Below are positions 1 to 10,800 of a DNA stretch of 64,000 nucleotides, piece by piece. The DNA is from Macrostomum hystrix (Eukaryota; Platyhelminthes; Macrostomidae). Numbering within the stretch: the first letter of the stretch is position 1; every line of letters begins with the position of its first letter. The DNA lies in NCBI GenBank assembly GCA_950097015.1, contig CATNEN010000007.1:13231001-13295000 (forward strand), written 5' to 3'. The notes beneath the pieces are model-generated. The model was not told the DNA's origin and searched no databases. It saw only the letters and a program-made list of their open reading frames with translations. Made by a program: the position numbers and the translations under genes.

Positions 1-622
1 CTCGGTGGTATCGCAAAGCCAAACTGGAGTGAAAAACAGGCGACGTCGGTCGACTCTGGCTGCCTTCGCGAAGCCGGAGCAGCTCGACCCGCAGCATCTT
101 GTTGTCTTCAGATAACAAGGTATATTTTCTACACACGTCAGAGTATTGATGTGAGACGTGAGCTCAACATTTTCTGGGAATTTGAGTTTGATTAGGGTGT
201 GGATTCTGGTGGCAACGTATGGAATGGATTATGCGACACGGGAAGAACCGTCCATGGCCATGAATCGAAGTTGTAATAGTTTCAAATCGAGGAGCGCAGT
301 TTATTTTGTTTTAATACTAAGTACACACGACATCCTGCAAATGAAGTAATTACAGACAGCCAACATGATGATTATAAAAAATAACATTACCGCTACATGG
401 GAAAACGTGACTAATAATTGGGCATAATTAAGCATCCTCTTAATTCGTGCTGCAGTGTAAAAAAGTTAGTTTAAAGCAACAGAAAACTGTATCCAGACAG
501 CGATATAACAGGAAATGTGAATCGGGAGACTCTTGACGCATTGGGCTTCAATGTCTACTGAGAGCGGTGCTAGGGAAGTGTGTATGAGCAGGGAGCGTGC
601 TATGAGAAGAAAGGAAACAGAG
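1..622. other. No gene recognised upstream of the transposase
   Basis: Only short unsupported reading frames are seen. The stretch lies downstream (3') of the minus-strand transposase and may include the transposon's end, but I could not identify a terminal inverted repeat or target-site duplication by eye. Confidence 0.4.
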
Positions 623-2846
623 TCAGTGGTAATTGAGCTGCGAATAGGGTAGCAGCGCGATTTTACCAGCCGTCAATACACACGATCCGACAATATCACG
701 CACAGGCACACGGGATGCGTTCCAGGTTGTCGCAGGGCCGAACGGATTGCCCAGAAGCCGGCGCACGTGAGCGAAGCGACAACCGCGCTCTTCTGTCGTC
801 GCACGCACACGACACAGCGACTCTAGTGGATCGAAATTGTCGTCTTCTACGGGGAGTATGTCGACCGTCATCTCCACGTCCTCACCGTCGACATTGATAG
901 CAGCCACACGTGCAAATGCGAACGATGTCTGGTCAAACTGTCGTTTAATGGCTACAAAGCTGCTGCACGATCGTCTGCACTTCTCGTTGTCCGCATCCAA
1001 TTCTGGATTGAAGACTTCGACCTCGAAGCCGGACTGCAGTGTGGCTGTCTGCCAGCCATCGACCATATGTTTAGGTCGCTTCAGAACAACATTGCCGCAG
1101 ACGATTGACTCTGTGAGCATCGCACGCATCTGGCCACCGAGTTCTGCATTGTCGCCAAAAGTAGAGGCCTGCGCCTGAATGGCCTGCGTCGAACGTGCAT
1201 TGACTCAAAGAGACCAGCCGACAGCCTGTGCAGTGGCCCGGCGAGCAACACGGAGGGCAGCATATGGCAACAAACTTGATGCGCATTGTAAGTCAGGGCT
1301 CTTAGAGAGTACAACCGCGGCAAGTTGGCATGGAAATGCCTGAGAGACGTCTCCACGTGACGCAGCTCGGACTTCGGCGCGCTATCAAGGCACATCCAGA
1401 AGACGGCAGAGGACAGGATCAGCAGGTGCCAATAGTGTTCGTCGGGGAGAAACTCCTCGAGAACTAAAGGTGCGTAGGCCAGAATGTAGATAGCCAGTTC
1501 GTGACCCCGAAGGTGCCGGACGTCAGTCAGTCCTCGGACATTATGGCGCTGAACACAGCGGGGCACTCGAATGAGATCCATTCTCGTCTTAATGACCCTT
1601 ATGCGAGCATGCAAATCGGGACAATTAGTCGGACCCTTGTCTGGTTTTTCAGCGCGCACAAGGAATAGTTGAAATAGCATGTAGCGCACAAGACCAGAGC
1701 AGAGACCACATGGCGGGGTTCCCCGTATGATGTCGAAACCGTACAAGCGAGTAAGTGGCGAACATCCGCGCACGCCCAATGTATCGGTTAGAAACGTGCG
1801 TCCTTGCTGAGCATGATACTCAGCCAAATGCTGGGTGTCATGCGCCGAGCGTACTACCGTCTGTTCACAGCCTAGGCGACGCGCATCATTCTGCATAGCA
1901 GGCGTGATGTCAACGTCGTAGACGCGACCAGAGCGGGATGGGTGCAGAGCTGTTCGAATATAGCATTTGTCGCAGCCATACGTTGCGGAGAAACGTCTCA
2001 GACTCAGAGCGTCGGCACGCGCGGGTGCGTCAAACATAGCAATTAGTGTGTGTACACATAGACGCCGTCGAACGTTGTGGCTGTCGATGAACTGGATGCC
2101 ATCAATACGAAGAGCATTTAACTTATCCACCACGATCGGCATAAACGCCGCAGGATGTAGCTTCTTCTTTGAGACATAGGCGGCTACCTTCATCACAAAC
2201 CGCAGTTTAAATGGATCTGCTATTTCGTTTATGCTAAGGTAGACAGGGTAGACCTCAGTGCAGCTGGTCGTACGCAAGGGAAAGCCGTCTCCACAGATCA
2301 TTCCAGAGAGATCGCTGCGACTTCCCGGGTCTATGCCCTCAACAAAGACCTTATACAGTTCGCTGTTCACCATGTGGATTGTTTCGGTACTGACTTGCTG
2401 GTCAATAGGAAAGGTGGCATGCTCCAACAACTGGCGGTGCAATACCAGTGTCCGTAGCTGTCTCTGGACGTCGAAGTCCCAGAAGTTGCCGATGTTTACC
2501 GATCCACATTGGGGGCACTGATCCCGTTCGGAGTCGCATTGTTGGCCAGGAAAATTCGAGTGACAGTCGTTGCACACTGTCGAGCACCTCGAACTGTGCA
2601 TAACTGACTGCGCCGATGAAATGGCTTCGCGGGCTGCTCGACCACCTTTGGGCAACGCGTTTCCGGGAACCAAACGGTGCAGCAGACGCAAAATTCTGGT
2701 CACGCCACCACGGGATACTTTCAGGTCGGTGGCGCATGACAGGATCTCGCTAAGCGCCTCTCCAACGGTTCGTGGCAGTGCGGGATGCCAGGGACGCAGC
2801 AACTTGACATCGAGTGCATGTTCATCTTCGTGAGCAGCGTCGTCGC
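623..2846 (-). pseudogene. TNP2/CACTA-type DNA transposase, main exon, frameshifted
   Basis: Second exon of a transposase resembling the TNP2 group of CMC (CACTA-Mirage-Chapaev) elements. Near the N-terminal side is a zinc-binding pair (CNDC...CPQC). The core has the motif FPLRTTSC, a long segment running INEIADPFKLRFV, a second Cys cluster (YGCDKCYIRT), and the late region LRGHELAIYILAYAPL followed by GLFES. The exon begins after a good acceptor (CTCTTTGAAG) and its phase matches the donor of the exon at 2947-3352. The frame from 2846 runs into a stop at 1081. A different frame continues smoothly from about 1205 to the stop at 623 for roughly 195 codons, and the switch falls right after GLFES. 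That indicates a one-base loss near 1200-1206, either real decay or a sequencing error. The family call rests on remembered motifs; the DDE residues were not assigned. Confidence 0.62.
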
Positions 2847-2946
2847 CTTCAAAGAGAAGAAATGTTGGTAGCGATTTTGTGCCTCATCGTATTCTGTCAC
2901 AGAGTGCTAATAATGGCCTGTTGTTACGTTGGTATACCACACTTAC

Positions 2947-3352
2947 CAGTTTCACCGTCATCGGATTCGGAGTCGCCCTCCTCGGAGGTCTCGCTGCGCT
3001 TGTTAGCGTCGGCGTCATCGTCAGTGTCAGCGGGGCTGACATCAGAGTCGCCCTCGTCGGAGGTATCGCTGTGCCTGTCAGCGTCAGCGGGGCTGGCATC
3101 AGAGTCGCCCTCGTCGGAGGTATCGCTGTGCCTGTCAGCGTCAGCGGGGCTGGCATCAGAGTCGCCCTCGTCGGAGGTATCGCTGTGCCTGTCAGCGTCA
3201 GCGGGGCTGGCATCAGAGTCGCCCTCGTCGGATGTCCTCCTACGCCCGTCACCTAGAGGAGAGCGTGAGCATCTGTTAAGGCGAGCCTGAACGCGCTTGC
3301 GGTTCATGTACCTGCGCATGTAGAGGCGACGATGTAGGGACGAGTCTTGCAT
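2947..3352 (-). CDS. Transposase first exon, acidic repeat N-terminus
   Basis: First coding exon of the transposase at 623-2846. It starts at an ATG (3352), encodes a short Arg-rich basic stretch (HRRLYMRRYMNRKRVQARL), then a strongly acidic region of 19-residue Asp/Ser repeats (core DEGDSDASPADADRHSDTS). It ends one base into a codon at a canonical donor (GTAAGT, plus-strand complement at 2941-2946). Splicing to 2846 completes a Gly codon and keeps the frame open through AAHEDEHALD into the transposase body. Such acidic tails are common in transposon proteins; no specific function can be assigned. Confidence 0.55.
2985..3232 (-). repeat. 57-bp in-frame coding repeat, about 3-4 copies
   Basis: A 57-bp unit is repeated almost perfectly about three times, with a more diverged fourth copy toward 2985. 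Because 57 is divisible by three, it makes a 19-residue Asp/Ser-rich protein repeat in the transposase N-terminus. Confidence 0.85.
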
Positions 3353-3842
3353 TGCCTTTTTATTTCTTTTACTCCGGCAGCTGATTTCTTGGTATACGCT
3401 GAAACATGTTATTATACATAGATTTCTAAGACGGAATACTAGACTTGTAAAAAATTGTAATGCTCTAAGCTGTACCCTTAGGTTGGTACCCTGAAACCTT
3501 TTTATCTGTTCATACCCATGTCTTTATAGCCACAATTTGGAGATTAAGCGTATATCTAGGTGACTGAGAAAGGAAGCGAATAATACGAATTTTTGCTAGT
3601 CACTGTGATTACAGAGACTATAGTGATGAAATTTTTCACAGCGTTTAAATTTATTTGTGATTAAATTTATGACAGCCATTACAGTGATTACATTTTGTGA
3701 CACTGATGAGGCGGATGGTTTTACGGGACAGGAATTAGACGCATCTAAAATGTAGTCCTTTAGCCATAGTTATATTTGGCTGTTCACCACGGACATCAGT
3801 TTGTGATTAAATCATTCTGCTGTACAGCATTGCTTAACAGGG
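3353..3842. other. AT-rich spacer, nothing recognised
   Basis: Lies 5' of the minus-strand transposase and could contain its promoter and the element's terminus. No terminal repeat was identified with confidence. Confidence 0.4.
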
Positions 3843-4207
3843 ATTACTGCCGCTCTTCGTCCGGTTCCCGCTCCTGCTTTTATCCGGTTGAGTGCGTACG
3901 AATCACCGGAAGAGAAAGCGGACCACTTTCCGGGCAAAATTCGATCTTCATCCGGAGTTAATCCGGATCTGAGCCCGGTTCTTGTACGTTTTTTGGACAG
4001 ACAAGCAACCGGAAAAAAATTCGGATGAAAACCGGACTAAAATCACTAACATTAGGCCACTTTATCCGGTTTTGGTCCGTAAAGTGGTCCGCTTATTTGC
4101 CGGATACTTAAAACCGGAGCGAAACCGGACGAAATTCTGGTTCATCCGGAAATACCCCCCAAAACGGATTATTCCGGACCAAATCCGGATGAAATCCGGA
4201 CCAAAAA
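3843..4207. repeat. CCGG/TCCGGA-rich degenerate repeat patch
   Basis: Around twenty CCGG or TCCGGA cores occur within 365 bp, in both orientations and usually followed by ATGAA or ACCAAA (for example ATCCGGATGAAATCCGGACC near 4184). Spacing is irregular. It is palindrome-rich and could form many small hairpins. It abuts the (CA)n tract at 4220. Confidence 0.6.
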
Positions 4208-4219
4208 GCCAGGCGGGAG

Positions 4220-4520
4220 ACACACACACACACACACACACACAGATAACATATGCAGGCAAACACTGAGATGCAAATCTGTCCTAATTTTCTCATCATC
4301 AGGCAGTGTAAACTCAGGCACTCTCACTCTGCTTAGAGGTTGGCCCTCAATGGCATAAATTGCATAGACACACATACACACACACACACACACACACAGA
4401 GATAACATATGCAGGCAAACACTGAGATGCAAATCTGTCCTAGTTTTCTCATCATCAGGCAGTGTAAACTCAGGCACTCTCACTCTGCTTAGAGGTTGGC
4501 CCTCAATGGCATAAATTGCA
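4220..4520. repeat. Two (CA)n tracts each followed by an identical 120-bp block
   Basis: Two (CA)n runs (about 4220-4244 and 4367-4398) are each followed by a 120-bp block beginning GATAACATATGCAGG (4245-4364 and 4401-4520). The two blocks are nearly identical, differing by about one base, so the duplication is recent. Confidence 0.9.
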
Positions 4521-4750
4521 GGACAAGCCCCCCAAGCATTTGTCCACAGCTGTGCCGCAAATTAATTTTGCCCCACTGTGAAATCAAGTTCTGAAATCAC
4601 AGGGAGGAAAAGGAAAAGAGGAAAGGGCATTAACCACTTTGACACTCACCCTTAGAATGCACATATATAATCATAGACATTGTATATTTTATAATATTTT
4701 TACATTTATATATGCATATACTTCGCTTTTAATTGTCCTTCTCTCTGCAG
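4521..4750. other. Non-coding stretch before the first recognised VWA8 exon
   Basis: AT-rich sequence ending in a pyrimidine-rich acceptor (CTTCTCTCTGCAG) at 4738-4750. The upstream VWA8 exon, with the start codon and mitochondrial targeting peptide, must lie 5' of here but could not be recognised. Confidence 0.5.
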
Positions 4751-4834
4751 GAGCTGATGGTTTCATAAAAATTGGCAATGTCATTAAAACAATCAAGGCC
4801 AGCAAAGCACCCTATCTTATTCCACTTAACTATT
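4751..4834 (+). CDS. VWA8: VWA8 exon a (N-terminal region)
   Basis: Encodes GADGFIKIGNVIKTIKAS and on to PLNY, matching the segment just after the mitochondrial leader in VWA8. It begins with two bases of a split codon after CTCTCTGCAG and ends at GTGAGT. The preceding exon is not identified. Confidence 0.8.
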
Positions 4835-7800
4835 GTGAGTTTCATTTTTAAGGTTCAAATATTTACTTCTATGAATATAGAGTTTCTATAAAAAATAAAA
4901 CTGAATGGACCCACAAATAACACATATTCTAATGGGCTATTTCAGTACCAGAGCCACTTTCAACCAGTCTAAGTAATCACTTACAATGGATTCTGCAAAA
5001 AGTAAGTGTGTATTCTACTGTTCTAGTATAGAATGCTTATTGTTTGAAGTCATGCATTTTTTTTGTATTTTCTGCAAAGGCATAACATTATACTTTAAAG
5101 GACGTGCTCGGACAGGATGTGTTTTTAATGGGTCCACCTGGAAAGGGCAGGCGGCAACTGGCACTGATGTATTCTGTGAGTACTGACTTCATGCCATGTA
5201 TAATTGCTAGCTGATGATTCCATGAGTAAGTGCTAGCTGATGATTCCATGAGTAAGTGCTAGCTGATGATTCCATGAGTAAGTGCTAGCTGATGATTCCA
5301 TGAGTAAGTGCTAGCTGATGATTCCATGAGTAAGTGCTAGCTGATGATTTCATGAGTAAGTGCTAGCTGATGATTCCATGAGTAAGTGCTAGCTGATGAT
5401 TCCATGAGTAAGTGCTAGCTGATGATTCCATGAGTAAGTGCTAGCTGATGATTCCATGTGTAAGTGCCAGCTGATGATTCCATGAGTAAGTGCTAGCTGA
5501 TGATTCCATGAGTAAGTGCTAGCTGATGATTCCATGAGTAAGTGCTAGCTGATGATTCCACGAGTAAGTGCTAGCTAATGATTCCATGAGTAAGTGCTAG
5601 CTAATGATTCCATGAGTAAGTGCTAGCTGATGATTCCATGAGTAAGATGCTAAAATTCCGGCCGATCCGTAGGAGCTTACGCACCAGGAGGTGGAATACA
5701 TCAGCCTTTCCCGTGACGTAACTGAGTCTGACCTAAAACAGAGGCGCGAAATCCGCTCGGGCAGCGCTGTTTACGCCGATGAGTGCGCGGTGCGGGCTGC
5801 CCTCAAGGGCCGCCTGCTGATCCTGGATGGTCTCGAGAAGGCCGAAAGGAACGTACTGCCTGTGCTAAACAATCTGCTAGAGAACAGAGAGGTGCAGTTG
5901 GAGGATGGCCGCTTCATCATGCACCCGACCCGGTTCGACTTCCTCTTGAGCAAGCACGGTAGCGACACCATGCGCGAGTGGTGCCTGCTACGATGCTCGC
6001 CTGACTTCCGGTGAGTCACTTGAAGGACCTTATGCTTCCAGTAGTGACCCACCCTACTCAGGTCTCTCGTCTTCCTCAGTTGTGACCCACCCTACTCAGG
6101 TCTCCCCTCTTCCTCAGTAGTGACCCACCCTACTCAGGTCTCCCCTCTTCCTCAGTAGTGACCCACCCTACTCAGGTCTCTCGTCTTCCTCAGTAGTGAC
6201 CCACCCTACTCAGGTCGCTTCTCTTCCTCAGTTGTGACCCACCCTACTCAGGTCTCCCTTCTTCCTCAGTTGTGACCCACCCTACTCAGGTCTCCCCTCT
6301 TCCTCAGTAGTGACCCACCCTACTCAGGTCTCTCGTCTTCCTCAGTAGTGACCCACCCTACTCAGGTCGCTTCTCTTCCTCAGTTGTGACCCACCCTACT
6401 CAGGTCTCCCCTCTTCCTCAGTAGTGACCCACCCTACTCAGGTCTCCCCTCTTCCTCAGTAGTGACCCACCCTACTCAGGTCTCCCCTCTTCCTCACTTG
6501 TGACCCACCCTACTCAGATCGCTTCTCTTCCTCAGTAGTGACCCACCCTACTCAGGTCTCTCGTCTTCCTCAGTTGTGACCCACCCTACTCAGGTCTCCC
6601 CTCTTCCTCAGTTGTGACCCACCCTACTCAGGTCTCCCCTCTTCCTCAGTTGTGACCCACCCTACTCAGGTCTCCCCTCTTCCTCAGTAGTGACCCACCC
6701 TACTCAGGTCTCCCCTCTTCCTCAGTTGTGACCCACCCTACTCAGGTCGCTTCTCTTCCTCAGTTGTGACCCACCCTACTCAGGTCTCTCGTCTTCCTCA
6801 GTAGTGACCCACCCTACTCAGGTCGCTTCTCTTCCTCAGTTGTGACCCACCCTACTCAGGTCGCTTCTCTTCCTCAGTTGTGACCCACCCTACTCAGGTC
6901 TCTCGTCTTCCTCAGTAGTGACCCACCCTACTCAGGTCGCTTCTCTTCCTCAGTTGTGACCCACCCTACTCAGGTCTCCCCTCTTCCTCAGTAGTGACCC
7001 ACCCTACTCAGGTCGCTTCTCTTCCTCAGTTGTGACCCACTGTGGTGACTGCGTTTCGCTTTCAGTGCAGAGTGGGGGATTGAGGGTGTTATTTCTCTCT
7101 CTCTCTCTCGGAATGTTCTCGCGCATGTGCGTACTCTGGAGCGCGTGCACGCCCAGAGGTAGCGGCTGATTGGTCAGTCTAGTCAGGCTGGAAAATACAC
7201 TTGTATTTATTGAGAGAGCTAGGCTTAATTGGCCTGCTCTAAAAATCTTTTCTCTCTGCAAGCCACGCTGATTTCATTACACCCACCCTACTCAAGTCTT
7301 TCCTTCTCTTCCTCAGTAGTGACCCACCCTACTCAACTCTTTCCTTCTCTTCCTCAGTAGTGACCCACCCTACTCAACTCTTTCCTTCTCTTCCTCAGTA
7401 GTGACCCACCCTACTCAGGTCTCCCCTCTTCCTCAGTTGTGACCCACCCTACTCGGTCGCTTCTCTTCCTCAGTTGTGACCCACCCTACTCAGGTCTCTC
7501 GTCTTCCTCAGTAGTGACCCACCCTACTCAGGTCTCCCCTCTTCCTCACTTGTGACCCACCCTACTCAGATCGCTTCTCTTCCTCAGTAGTGACCCACCC
7601 TACTCAGGTCTCTCGTCTTCCTCAGTTGTGACCCACCCTACTCAGGTCTCCCCTCTTCCTCAGTTGTGACCCACCCTACTCAGGTCTCCCCTCTTCCTCA
7701 GTTGTGACCCACCCTACTCAGGTCTCCCCTCTTCCTCAGTAGTGACCCACCCTACTCAGGTCTCCCCTCTTCCTCAGTTGTGACCCACCCTACTCAGGTC

Positions 7801-10800
7801 GCTTCTCTTCCTCAGTTGTGACCCACCCTACTCAGGTCTCTCGTCTTCCTCAGTAGTGACCCACCCTACTCAGGTCGCTTCTCTTCCTCAGTTGTGACCC
7901 ACCCTACTCAGGTCGCTTCTCTTCCTCAGTTGTGACCCACCCTACTCAGGTCTCTCGTCTTCCTCAGTAGTGACCCACCCTACTCAGGTCGCTTCTCTTC
8001 CTCAGTTGTGACCCACCCTACTCAGGTCTCCCCTCTTCCTCAGTAGTGACCCACCCTACTCAGGTCGCTTCTCTTCCTCAGTTGTGACCCACTGTGGTGA
8101 CTGCGTTTCGCTTTCAGTGCAGAGTGGGGGATTGAGGGTGTTATTTCTCTCTCTCTCTCTCGGAATGTTCTCGCGCATGTGCGTACTCTGGAGCGCGTGC
8201 ACGCCCAGAGGTAGCGGCTGATTGGTCAGTCTAGTCAGGCTGGAAAATACACTTGTATTTATTGAGAGAGCTAGGCTTAATTGGCCTGCTCTAAAAATCT
8301 TTTCTCTCTGCAAGCCACGCTGATTTCATTACACCCACCCTACTCAAGTCTTTCCTTCTCTTCCTCAGTAGTGACCCACCCTACTCAACTCTTTCCTTCT
8401 CTTCCTCAGTAGTGACCCACCCTACTCAACTCTTTCCTTCTCTTCCTCAGTAGTGACCCACCCTACTCAAGTCTTTCCTTCTCTTCCTCAGCAGTGACCC
8501 AAACCTACTCAGGTCTGTCGTCTTCCTCAGTTGTGACCCACCCTACTCAAGTCTTTCCTTCTCTTCCTCAGCAGTGACCCAAACCTACTCAGGTCTGTCG
8601 TCTTCCTCAGTTGTGACCCACCCTACTCACCCTACTCAAGTCTTTCCTTCTATTCCTCAGTAGTGGCCCTCCCTTCTCAGATCTGTCTCTGTGTTGGGCT
8701 CCAAATGATATATCATTGACTCTGTGGCTCTGAAAATTTTAGTCAGAGATCACAGAGTATGTACTCAGTGCTCACTGTTTTTGCTGCGTTAGTTTAATCA
8801 GAGACCTATGGACTTTGACCTATTGCGTGACTGTCAGCCCAACCCCCACTATTTTGCAATGTGATAAGCGAACACTTTCAGGCTTGAGTGAGTAGGTATC
8901 TGCGTTGCACTTTGGATCCAAATTAGTAAAGACTAACTCTACTAGAAAAGCCATGTTGAGGAATTCGTGCAGTAACCAAATTACTTTTCTTTACGAAAGC
9001 TGCTTTGAAAATAGTGCTGAGGCAAATTGTAATTAAAGGTTTCCAAAATACTGACAGACACGTAAATTCCAGTACTGCACTTTCACTTCCACCAATTGCG
9101 TTAGTACGAGTGTTAGTGTACGATCTTTCCTATCTGTCCTAACCAATGCAATCGATATCCAATACACCCTAACTGATGCCACTGCTGAATGATATTCATT
9201 ATTGTTATTGGTTTATCCTAACCAATGCAATCGATATCCAATACACCCTAACTGATCCCACTGCTGAATGATATTCATTATTGTTATTGGTTTATCCTAA
9301 ACAATGCAATCGATATCCAATACACCCTAACTGATGCCACTGCCGACTGATATTCATCAAGCCTGTTCTTAACCAGTTGCACTGCCGACTGATATTCATC
9401 AAGCCTGTTCTTAACCAGTTACACTGCCGACTGATATTCATCAAGCCTGTTCTTAACCAGTTGCACTGCCGACTGATATTCATCAAGCCTGTTCTTAACC
9501 AGTTACACTGCCGACTGATATTCATCAAGCCTGTTCTTAACCAGTTGCACTGCCGACTGATATTAATCAAGCCTGTTCTTAACCAGTTACACTGCCGACT
9601 GATATTCATCAAGCCTGTTCTTAACCAGTTGCACTGCCGACTGATATTCATCAAGCCTGTTCTTAACCAGTTACACTGCCGACTGATATTAATCAAGCCT
9701 GTTCTTAACCAGTTACACTGCCGACTGATATTCATCAAGCCTGTTCTTAACCAGTTACACTGCCGACTGATATTAATCAAGCCTGTTCTTAACCAGTTAC
9801 ACTGCCGACTGATATTCATCAAGCCTGTTCTTAACCAGTTACACTGCCGACTGATATTCATCAAGCCTGTTCTTAACCAGTTACACTGCCGACTGATATT
9901 AATCAAGCCTGTTCTTAACCAGTTACACTGCCAACTGATATTAATCAAGCCTGTTCTTAACCAGTTGCACTGCCGACTGATATTAATCAAGCCTGTTCTT
10001 AACCAGTTACACTGCCGACTGATATTCATCAAGCCTGTTCTTAACCAGTTACACTGCCGACTGATATTCATCAAGCCTGTTCTTAACCAGTTGTACTGCT
10101 GACCCACAGCGTGATCGCCCTGGGTCTGCCTGTGCCTCGGTACTGCGGCAACCCACTGGACCCACCGCTCCGGTCGCGCTTTCAGTGTCGCCATGTTCGT
10201 TCCGAACCAGCTCTACCGGCAGATCGGCCTCCATCTGACAAGTTGCTGCAGCTGACATCTTTCGGTATGGCTGTCAACGCTGAGGAGGCCCGCAGCCTCG
10301 GCCTGCCGGATTTTCCTCTGGACAATCTGGCTGCTGTGGCCGAGCTATGGAAGCTTGTCCCGGCCATGCCAGTGCAGTACTGGCTGCAGCGGCTTTACCC
10401 ATTCGAAGGCGTGCTAAGTCGAGAGGCCGCGGATGCAGTCAAGCAGCTGGCCAAGGTAGCGAAAGAGCTTCTGCATTTTTCGTCAAATGTTTGCGCGCAA
10501 TATTAAACTCTTGTGTAAAACTGACAATTTGCGACAATCGCAAAGACCATCGACCAAACGCTGCTACCATTATCTGATTCTGCTCCCTTTCAGAAATTCG
10601 AGCTCCCAATTCAACTTGACCACGCCAGCCAGCTGTCATTAGTTGGTGTTGCAACCAGGCAATCAGCTGCAGGCGAAGCATTTGCGAGCATTCGTCTTGA
10701 AGCAGGATTAATGAGCAAGCAGGTCGATCTAAAGGTGCTCACGGGACCCTGGCCACTGTCTGCATCAGAAGGCGCTGGACGCTTCGTCAACACGCGCTAC

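Noticed and set aside
623-1129. Independent 168-codon minus-strand gene
   Set aside because: It continues the transposase directly after a one-base frame change, so it is the C-terminal part of that protein.
4639-4750. VWA8 start at the ATG-like frame upstream of exon a
   Set aside because: A clear pyrimidine tract and CAG separate it from the conserved sequence, and the exon phase requires one base from an upstream exon.
9292-10194. 300-codon minus-strand repeat protein
   Set aside because: Open only because the 42-bp unit is divisible by three; the opposite strand is equally open.
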